Under the pieces are notes generated by a model that did not search any database, was not told the origin of the DNA, and worked only from the letters and a program-made list of their open reading frames with translations. A DNA stretch of 64,000 nt from Hymenopus coronatus (lineage: Eukaryota; Arthropoda; Insecta; Mantodea; Hymenopodidae): positions 54,272,001 through 54,336,000 of the forward strand of contig CM060883.1 in the NCBI GenBank assembly GCA_030762935.1, written 5' to 3'. Below are positions 56,515-64,000 of the stretch, one piece after another; positions within the stretch are counted from its first letter, which is position 1; each line of letters begins with the position of its first letter. A program made the position numbers and the translations under genes.

Positions 56515-57507
56515 GAGCGGTCATAGTTACACTAATGAGCACTTATTGACAAGTGTGTGGGTATCGGACAACACACAGGGCTGACTATGAGACAGATTAT
56601 GGGGGCATTCCAGGTAAGATTTAATAAGAGTCCAACGCTAAAAGCAACCCTTGGATTGCGAAATACGCTTTTGTTTTTGGCAGTGTTAAAGACAACCTGC
56701 GGAGTGGAGGGAAGAAGACATGAGAAGAAATACGTGCCAGAGTCTTTGCTTCGATTGAACAATCTCCTATGAAGTCGACACGTAAACGAAACTCGATATA
56801 CTGAGGAAAATAATGCGAGATCGTAATGAAAAAGACCTTAAAGTCAGATCGTTAACGAATTATTGGATAGAAGCCGGAATGTTCGCGTTTTAGTCATGCC
56901 GTGCTTTGTTTACTCAATTTCCAAAGGTTATATTTTCAAATGAATGTGCGACTTTTCCCAGCTCACGTATTAGAAATATTGTCTTTTGGGTCAAAGAGAA
57001 TCTTCATTACACAGTTGAGCTAGTAACCCGCCTCACATACTGAAGATATGGGCAGCGATGAAATCACATCTGCTTGGAACGTTCTTTTTTGAATGGCGCA
57101 AAATATTTACACATGTTACAAACATGGTTAATACTACAGCTTGAGGAAAGGAGCCTCACAGACTGCATATGGTTGCAGCAAGATGGAGCACCTCCTCACT
57201 GCGTCTTGTAATGTGCGAGTTCCTAAATGAACACTCCCCAGGACAGTGGATAGGTTCATCAGCAACTTCAGCTACCTTGAAACGGCTACCAAGAAGTGCT
57301 GACCTCACACACCTGATAACTCGTTATGGAGAGACAATAAGGCGTATGTATCTGCACGTCATTATGCTACAAACGAAAAACTGCGCAATGCTGTTGAGGA
57401 TGCATTTCGCACTAGAACATCGGACATGCTCAAGAATATGTCAGGAACAACATGAAGACACATGGAACTGTGCTTACAGCATGATGAGGAACATACAAAT
57501 TAACTAA
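56515..57507 (+). pseudogene. IS630-type transposase of the outer element, decayed
   Basis: HTGLTMRQIMGAFQVRFNKS near 56570-56630 matches the DUF4817-type DNA-binding start of arthropod IS630-type transposases. PPHILKIWAAMKSHLLGTFF near 57033-57090 lies around the catalytic core. DCIWLQQDGAPPH near 57163-57200 holds the second catalytic Asp. REFLNEHSPGQWIG-like sequence follows near 57220-57255, and a C-terminal part ends near 57507. Stops and shifts are frequent. The first Asp region is not clear. Confidence 0.78.
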
Positions 57508-57508
57508 G

Positions 57509-57707
57509 TACCGGGTGATCCAAAAATGTCCGAACCGGCTGCGCGATGGTTTGCCTGTCCTCGCTCTCGGCACTCGCTGCCGTCTGCCGCAATCATAGAA
57601 AGGCACGGATGAAAACAAGCAACATTTTTAAAACTACTTTTAAAGGATTTACTTACCAATGTTATTAAAGGAGATGCTGAAACTGGCCACCGCCGTTAAT
57701 ATAATTC

Positions 57708-57740
<33 letters not shown>

Positions 57741-58660
57741 TATAATATATATATAATATCAAAGGGTAGTTTAAAGTAAAATATTAGTTTTGGGAGTAAA
57801 CGATAAGAATTTCTTTCCTTTGAAGTTTTAAAAGTAAGACTTAATTTTGGTTAACAAGACCAATGCTTTATTATTACATGTATGTTGTCCATACATTTTT
57901 AGCGTCTCTTTAGAAAACTATCCATCATTCGCCGTAGTTCCCATTGAGAAATGCTGGCGATTTCCTGGCGGATATTTTGTTTTAATTCTTCCAGGATGTG
58001 TGGGTTTGTCTTGTACACTTTATGCTTTATTAAGTTACCCCCAGAGATAGAAATCGCCGTTGTTAGGTTGGGGGACAGAGGGGCCATAAGTCTCTACTAA
58101 TATTTCTGTCCTGAAACATACTTTCAATTGTTCTAATCGAAAGATTCGCTGTATGAGCTGTTACTAAGTCTTGTTGAAAAGAAGCAAAATCACGCTCCCT
58201 GTCTGTTAATTCTTTAAAAAAGGGACATAATGTATTCACTATGTCGGGCGTCAACTATTTACTCGAAAACAAATTGAGACCAAAAAACATCCGAACTGCT
58301 GCACGCTGTTTTCCACTGCGCACACGAAAACACGATAACACATAGCTGCTGTACCCACACATCCTAGAAGAATTAAAACAAAATAACCTCCAGGGAATTG
58401 CCAGCATTCCTCTACGTGAACTACGGCGAGTGTTGGATAGTTTCCTAAAGAGGTGCCAAAAATGTATGAACAACGGCGGTAGCTAGTTTCAGCGTCTCCT
58501 TCAATAACATTGTTACGTAAAGCCTTTAAAAGTAGTTTTTAAAATGATTCACTGTTTCATCCGCGCCTTTCTATGATAGCGGCAGACGGCAACGAGCGCC
58601 GAGGGCGCGGACAGGCAAAACAACGCACAGCTCGTTCGGACGTTTTTGGATCACCCAGTA
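57509..58660. mobile_element. Nested IS630/Tc1-type element with long inverted arms
   Basis: The element is 57511-58658 (1148 bp) with TA at 57509-57510 and 58659-58660. It begins CCGGGTGATCCAAAAATGTC, and the right end mirrors it. The last about 310 bp (58345-58658) are the inverted copy of 57511-58000, interrupted on the left by an (AAT)n/(TA)n tract (about 57705-57890). The arms include the 3' end of the transposase gene, so both ends carry the C-terminal coding sequence facing outward. It is inserted just behind the transposase remnant of the outer element. Confidence 0.85.
57890..58254 (-). pseudogene. C-terminal half of an IS630-type transposase in the nested element
   Basis: On the minus strand, FFKELTDRERDFASFQQDLV near 58220-58160 includes the second catalytic Asp in FQQD. 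NISRDLWPLCPPNLTT follows near 58105-58070; the third acidic position, normally SPDLTPxD, reads PPNLTTAI, so it is lost. KVYKTNPHILEELKQNIRQE near 58020-57960 and RRMMDSFLKRR near 57935-57899 end it. The N-terminal half is replaced by the inverted arm. Confidence 0.82.
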
Positions 58661-58785
58661 TTTGTGCTAACTAAATCAATTAGCATTCGATACTAGAGTG
58701 TACGGGGATTTCTCCCCCACACTGTATATTTTACTATATTCACAAGCACATGCACAAAATGTAGTTGCCTTCATTTTCGTTCAAA

Positions 58786-60038
58786 TATTAGGTTGTTTCA
58801 GAAGTAATATCGGTTTTTTGATTTTGGTGTTTTGACAATGTATTGGGTTTCTTTGGTTAGGCAATGCTATTTACAGGATGCCATGGTTAGTGTTGCGTAC
58901 ATTGCGAGGATGTATCAGTCTTCAGTTGTTAATAAACAATCACAAAATGGAGATAACAAAGTTTGAACTTAGAGTCCTTCTAAAGCACTACTGGAAACAA
59001 GATAATAAAGCTGCTGCCGCAGCTCGAAGAATATGTGAAGTGGAAGAAGGTGTCGTTAGTGAGCGTGTGGCATAACGATGGTTCCAACGTTTCAACAATG
59101 GAGACGAAAACACTAAAGGTTTACCATGTTCTGGAAGATCTAAAGTATGGAATATTGAGGGTACACGCCAAGTTTTGCGAGAAAATCCGCAAAAAAAGTA
59201 CCCGTAGGATTTCAGAAGAACTTGGTGCATCAAAAGATACCATACATCGCCACATTAAGACACTTGGAAAATCATACAGCAGCTGTAGATCTGACACCTC
59301 ATGAACTGACACCTCAACAGGCTCAACGTAGAGTGGATATCTGTCGTCAGCTTATCCGTAATCCCATGGATGATAGATTTGTTAGGAGAATTGTCACTTG
59401 TGATGAAAAATGGGTATATTACCGAAAGCCTGATGCCTCGAAACAGTGGCTTGATTCCTGCCAACCTGCTAAAGTCATCATTAAAAAAAAATCGGTTCGG
59501 TCCCAAAGTAATGTTGTGTCTGGTGGAATTTTTAAGGTGTGGCTCACTGGGAGTTTGTTCCAAACTGGCGGGCGATTGATGCGGATCTTTATTCTCAACA
59601 CCTGGAACGCGTTCATGCAATTTTGAGACGGAGATACCCAACATTAGTTAACCAAAATAGAGTTCTATTGCAGCAGAACAATGCAAGACCCCATACTGCA
59701 CGAACAACCATGGAAAAATCTCAGGATTTGGGAGGAATCGAACTGCTACCACACCCAGCATACAGCCCTGATCTCGCACCATCAGATTATCATCTTTTTC
59801 GATCCATGGCCCATTTTATACGTGGAAGAAATTTTGACAACATTGAAGCAGTGCAAGTGGGTCTCACCGAATTCTTCGCATCAAAAACCAGAGACTGGTA
59901 CCGTCGTGGGATAATAAACCTCGCTCAAGACCATAGAATCTAATGGTCTGTACTTTGAAGATTAGTTAATTGCTTGCCAGAACACATTTCAAATAATCGT
60001 TTTTCTTAAAAACGACATTACTTATGAGACAGTATCTA
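58786..60038 (+). mobile_element. Mariner element, near full length
   Basis: About 58788-60036 (1.25 kb). The left end TTAGGTTGTTTCAGAAGTAA matches, inverted, the right end near 60012-60036 with several mismatches. TA borders are likely. It lies only about 60 bp after the IS630-type element. Confidence 0.85.
58947..59943 (+). pseudogene. Mariner transposase with a lost catalytic Asp
   Basis: ATG at 58947 (MEITKFELRVLLKHYWKQDN). The DNA-binding domain runs to about 59260, with a stop near 59073 and a shift near 59190. Catalytic region: IVTCDEKWVYYRKPD near 59393-59437 (first Asp); LLQQNNARPHTA near 59668-59703, where the usual QQDNARPH has AAC (Asn) instead of an Asp codon; and LAPSDYHLFRS near 59775-59808 (third Asp). 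It ends ...INLAQDHRI and TAA at about 59943. The Asp-to-Asn change plus frameshifts make it catalytically dead. Confidence 0.9.
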
Positions 60039-60627
60039 TACTTTTGCTTTAGTAAGTTGTATTTGCTAAGAAATCAGAAATTTGTAGTTATTTTTTATCG
60101 TGTTTAGTGCCAGCTTGCATATTCACCTCAAGCGATGTCACTGATGATATGGAATGAAAATGGAGCACCGGTTATGCGATGGCGGGGGAAATCGGAGAAT
60201 CCGAATAAAACTCGCTCCAGCGCTGCTTTGTCCACCTCAAATTCCACATGCGGTTACTCTGGTTCAGAATGGTTTATACGGTTTTGTTAAGCTATTTTTG
60301 CCATAAAGGTATTTGATTATCTATACACCTTTAACATTATAAAATATGCGGCATAGCTGAAGTTCAGTTTTTTCCCGAAGTATTCATTTTTAAATATGAG
60401 AAATCATATGCTGAGAAGGAAAAATAAAAATCTATCGAATGCATTTTGATGCATATTCTAAATTATTTATTTATAGCGTATTACTGAAACAGATAGTCTT
60501 TTGTTAAACCTATTTCGAATGCAATTGTCTTATAGCGATCCAGAAATTCAAAGATGAGCTAGCAAAAAAATCAATATCTACTACTGCTGGATTTGTAAGT
60601 ATTGAACTTGCACTCGGCATCTTGTTC
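60039..60627. other. No feature recognised
   Basis: AT-rich DNA upstream of the tRNA gene. Confidence 0.35.
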
Positions 60628-60699
60628 GCCTCTTTAGCTCAGTGGCAGAGCACTGGTCTCGTAAACCAGGGGTCGTGAGTTCAATCCTCACAGGAGGCA
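60628..60699 (+). tRNA. tRNA-Thr, anticodon CGT
   Basis: A 72-nt cloverleaf: acceptor GCCTCTT / AGGAGGC (one G-T pair), D-stem GCTC/GAGC, anticodon stem CTGGT/ACCAG with loop CTCGTAA (anticodon CGT, reads ACG), T-stem GTGAG/CTCAC with loop TTCAATC, discriminator A. Box A TAGCTCAGTGG and box B GTTCAATCC are present as internal RNA polymerase III promoters. A T5 run at about 60705-60709 follows as terminator. CCA is not encoded, as usual in eukaryotes. There is no intron. Confidence 0.93.
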
Positions 60700-60703
60700 T
60701 GTT

Positions 60704-60709
60704 GTTTTT
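60704..60709 (+). terminator. RNA polymerase III terminator of tRNA-Thr
   Basis: GTTTTT run a few bases after the tRNA 3' end, the standard Pol III stop signal. Confidence 0.7.
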
Positions 60710-60734
60710 GCTTCCTTTGCTGATTTCAGAGAGG

Positions 60735-61160
60735 TAGTATCGTTATTCTACCCAAAGGCATATTTCACTGGAGGTATCGTTTTAACTTTTAGAAGTTCCA
60801 CTCTTGTGTGTGCGTGCGTGTGTCACCACTCGAAAACGAAGAGTTAAATCAATACCAGTCTTGCATGTTTAAGGGAGTAACATAAAAGCTTTTACGAAGT
60901 CTTCCATTCCAAACTAGTCTTTACATATTAAAAAACTGTGCTATTTTTAATTTCTCAAAACTACTGGAACGATTGTGATTGAAACGTCATTCATTTACTG
61001 TATTACATAAATAAAATGTACATTATTTAAATTCTCTAAATAGCATAGAATATACCCATTCTCAATGAATTATGGAGAAATACGTATAACTGGGAAGCTA
61101 TAAGAGATACATCTAGGTTTATTAAGGAAAGACTGAAAGAAGACAAGAGAGCAAGACAGA
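60735..61160 (-). repeat. R880 dispersed repeat, old minus-strand copy
   Basis: The end-block remnant at 60735-60785 (TTCACTGGAGGTATCG), the GT tract at about 60803-60823, and the ACTAGTCTTTACAT and TTTCTCAAAACTACTGGAACG blocks are in the expected order, strongly diverged. Confidence 0.72.
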
Positions 61161-61234
61161 GAAACAGGGAAACGAAATAGAACTCATTAAAATTCTTAAT
61201 GTTGTCAAATAACTGAGGAAGATGGCACGGTACT

Positions 61235-61345
61235 AATGTGTGATGCTCACTTTCGGGAGGTCTCCAGTTCGTTTCCCAGCAACCTCACCCGGTATGTAGT
61301 TCCTCTTTTACCTTTACTTTTCTGTCCCCGATTTCCGTCACCTAT
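61235..61345 (+). repeat. tRNA-derived SINE remnant (family C)
   Basis: GGGAGGTCTCCAGTTCGTTTCCCAGC resembles the box B region of a tRNA-derived SINE. The rest is decayed. Confidence 0.45.
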
Positions 61346-61850
61346 CATTTATTTTATCTATTTCAGGGTTGAAGGACCAGGTGACGTGATCGGTGTGCTG
61401 CGTTGGACTTTATGAAGATTTCTCCATGGGGTCGGTAAGACCGCTCATGGACCCGCTTCCGGGCGCCTTAGCAGCAGCTTCCCTTCAGGAGACCTCACAG
61501 AGTTCAAACTGGAAACGTTAGTGAGCCCGTCCAAGGTTGTGCACGACGAATTTCGGGTCTACCCTTTAACAATCTCTCCCAGGATTTGCTAATGAAGCAC
61601 AAATGGCCACATGGTCTACGTGCGGTGCTCTGCTCTGGTTTCGGGAGAGCCTTTTCTTTTGTCAAAGAGCTTCTTATGGGATACTATGAATATTTATTGC
61701 TTATATAGATATATTTTATGGGATATCTAACATCCTTCTGGGCCTTGGGATGTTTTACGATCGCATAGGCGTAAAGCATATGCCATCGAAACACAATAAG
61801 ACAGTCTACTGTATGTATTCAGTTTAAGACATTTTAATAAAATGTTATGG
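61346..61850. other. No feature recognised
   Basis: The first part (to about 61650) is more GC-rich than its surroundings and may be old retroposon sequence. Confidence 0.3.
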
Positions 61851-61851
61851 C

Positions 61852-61891
<40 letters not shown>
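61852..61891. repeat. (AT)n microsatellite
   Basis: Pure AT dinucleotide run of about 40 bp. Confidence 0.95.
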
Positions 61892-61894
<3 letters not shown>

Positions 61895-62112
61895 TCGAAA
61901 ACATTCCTTAACTAAGCCGTAGACTCACAATTAATAGGAATTGATTATGTTAAGATGCAAATACAACGATTAAGTGAAACAAACCTCCTGCTATCATTAA
62001 AGATGGACCCTTGATTTAATTATCAATAAACTTAATCAAGAATTTAAACTACTATTGGAAAGAAAAAAATTAACAAAACATCCACATTATTTTAGTTAAT
62101 CTAATCCAGTAA

Positions 62113-63905
62113 AAATGTGATGTGTTCCAATCACATGACTTTCTCTACATCTCTGCAACAAATTATTGTTAAAAAGCTTATGCTTCTATTCACTTCATAC
62201 TACTTGAGAAAACTTTAGCAGAAACAGTCTTATTACTTACTTCCTTGCAAGTAGAAGTGAAATAAAGGAGTACCCTAGGTTAAATTGATAGTCAAAAGCT
62301 GGTTGCTATGTGACTGAAGTTCCTTTGTTTGTATGGACAGCAGTTGACAAATTCGTGTATGAGAAAAGCATGGTTATTAAAGCTGGAAAAAAAATATATA
62401 TATAAAAACAACAATTCTACGAAAAAGAATTTATTTAATATAAATTGTGTATTTTAACGTGCTCTACATTTTTTTTTTTGTAGAAAGTTTTTATCTTTAT
62501 CTTACGGTTTAACAGTTATGCAAAATTCCGTAAATTTCATCCAGAATAAAGTAATCTTCAGAGGCTATTCCCAGAATATTGAAGATATACATTTTATTTG
62601 TCAGGTAAATATCTTTAATATGCGACATTTTTATCAAAATCGTTAGAGCCATTTTCGATAAAATCAAAATTTTCTAAAAAAAGTTCCATGTAAAGGGTAA
62701 TTTGGGGTGGGGGGATTTATCTCAAAATCTTCGTGTCGCATCCCTGGAAGATACCAACTTTAAATACTAAGTTTGGTATTTTACCGACTTTTCATTTTTG
62801 AGTTATCGTGTTCACAGACACACGGACACATGGACACACACACACGGGCCTTTTTCTGAAAATGCTTTTTACTTTCTCTAGCCCCGTATGTGCATGTACA
62901 TAGGGATAGAGAAGTATTGTATTCCACCCAAAAAGTCGATACCGAGATTTCACCGGAAATTTATGTTTTAGGGTCCCCTGTATCCAAAAAAAGCATTTTC
63001 ACCAAAAGGTCCGTGTGTGTGTGTCCGTGTGTCAGTGTGTCCGTTTGTCCGTGTGCCTGTGAACACGATAACTCAAAAACGAAAAGTCGGTAAAGCACCA
63101 AACTTGGTATTTAGGTTTAATATCTTCCAGGGATGCGACACGAAGATTTTGAGAAAAATCCCCCCACTCCAAACTACCCTTTTCATGGAACTTTTTCCGA
63201 AAATTTTGATTTTCTTAAAAATGGCTCTAACGATTTTGATTAAAATATCGTATATTAAAGATATTTAGCTGACAAATAATATGTATATCTTGAATTTTGT
63301 GGGAATAGCTTCTAAAGACCTGTTTATTCTGGATGAATTTTGCTTAATTTGGCATAACTAGTAAACCGTAAGAGATAAACAAAAACTTTCTATACAAAAA
63401 ATATAGGTCTTGTTAAAATACATAAGTTATGTCATATACATTTTCTCTCGTGGAGCTTACAGTTTTCGAGGTATTCATTATTGTTAGTTTCACTTGTGAA
63501 GTACTTATACTTTTCTCAGGCGGGAGGCGCGGCTTTCTTTCTTCTACTTCTAGCCAAGAAAAGAAGGGATTTGTAATGACAATCGCATAACGACAGCTTT
63601 TAAAACATTTGACTATGGCTTTAGCCTAGTGTATTCCCTTATTTTTTTCCCCTACTTATAAGGAACTAAGTAATAAGAACATTGTGCTGACGAGTACCTC
63701 GATTAGCAAGATGCGGAAAGAAGAATAATCTTATGTAAGAAGTTTTGTAGAACAGCTAGAGAAAGTCATGTGAGTGTAACACATCAGATTTTTTTGGATA
63801 CAGGGGACCCTAAAACATATATTTCCGGTGAAATCTCGGAATCGAATTTTTGAGTGGGGTGCAATACTTTCTCTAGACACTATGTACATAGTGCGTACAG
63901 AGAAA
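62113..63905 (+). repeat. R880 forward copy split by a minus-strand R880 insertion
   Basis: 62113-62865 is the forward copy up to GAAAATGCTTTTT. It resumes at 63790 (TTTTTGGATACAGGGGACCC) and ends at 63905. Removing 62866-63789 restores a normal forward unit. Confidence 0.92.
62866..63789 (-). repeat. R880 full minus-strand copy nested in another R880
   Basis: Begins ACTTTCTCTAGCCCCGTATG and ends TGTAACACATCAGA followed by a T-run. All blocks are present. It is inserted in the T-run of the host copy. Confidence 0.92.
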
Positions 63906-64000
63906 CAACATCTGGTGTGTTACATTCACATGACTTTCTCTAGCTACTCTACAAACTTCTTATAAAGGATAATTCTTCTTTCAACACCATGCTAATCGAT
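63906..64000 (+). repeat. R880 forward copy, start only (cut by window end)
   Basis: ACATCTGGTGTGTTACATTC directly follows the end of the previous forward unit: a head-to-tail array running off the window. Confidence 0.88.

Larger units (their letters stand above)
55757..58726 (+). mobile_element. IS630/mariner-type element carrying a nested element
   Basis: Outer element 55759-58724 with TA at 55757-55758 and 58725-58726. Ends are imperfect inverted repeats (TAGTGTGGGCAAAAATTCCC at the left; the complement of CAGTGTGGGGGAGAAATCCC at the right). Without the nested 1148-bp element it is about 1.8 kb. It starts only a few bases after the previous mariner. Confidence 0.82.

Overview
This is eukaryotic, AT-rich nuclear DNA, most likely from an insect with a large, repeat-filled genome. 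The only host protein-coding gene I can support is SKP1: two coding exons about 11.4 kb apart, whose protein is closest in wording to insect SKP1 as far as I can judge by eye. The abundance of mariner/IS630-type transposons, an RNase H-bearing non-LTR element and tRNA-derived SINEs also fits an arthropod. I cannot name the species. No bacterial operons, CRISPR arrays or rRNA genes are present.

Layout. 1-3.9 kb: end of a dispersed repeat and a decayed hAT-like transposase on the minus strand. 3.9-9.7 kb: a full-length but broken LINE with a 12-bp target duplication. 9.95-21.8 kb: SKP1 exons around an intron packed with SINEs, a shortened piggyBac element, an IS630-type pseudogene, a decayed Ty3/gypsy element (minus strand, itself carrying a SINE) and copies of the dispersed repeat. 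22.6-26.4 kb: LINE fragment carrying an inverted-duplication transposon, then a TA-flanked MITE. 26.9-29.3 kb: repeat inside repeat inside repeat. 32.4-36.8 kb: a mariner and an almost intact hAT element. 37-54 kb: mostly copies of the dispersed repeat, with SINE remnants, a possible solo LTR and a second piggyBac derivative. 54.5-60 kb: four mariner/IS630-type elements packed end to end or nested. 60.6 kb: one intact tRNA-Thr(CGT) gene. 60.7-64 kb: more dispersed repeat.

The dominant unexplained element is a non-coding repeat of about 0.88 kb, called R880 here. It has roughly 25 full or partial copies on both strands. Its forward 5' end is TCTGATGTGTTCC, its middle has a variable CA tract, and its 3' end is a long palindrome around TATGTACATA followed by GTAAAAA. 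Several copies sit inside other copies, and three of these insertions are in the same short homopolymer run of the host copy. R880 is therefore, or was, mobile and tends to target itself. I could not fit it confidently to a known class; a non-autonomous rolling-circle (Helitron/Helentron-like) origin is one hypothesis.

Functionally, SKP1 is the adaptor of SCF ubiquitin ligases and the tRNA serves translation. Everything else is mobile DNA in various states of decay.
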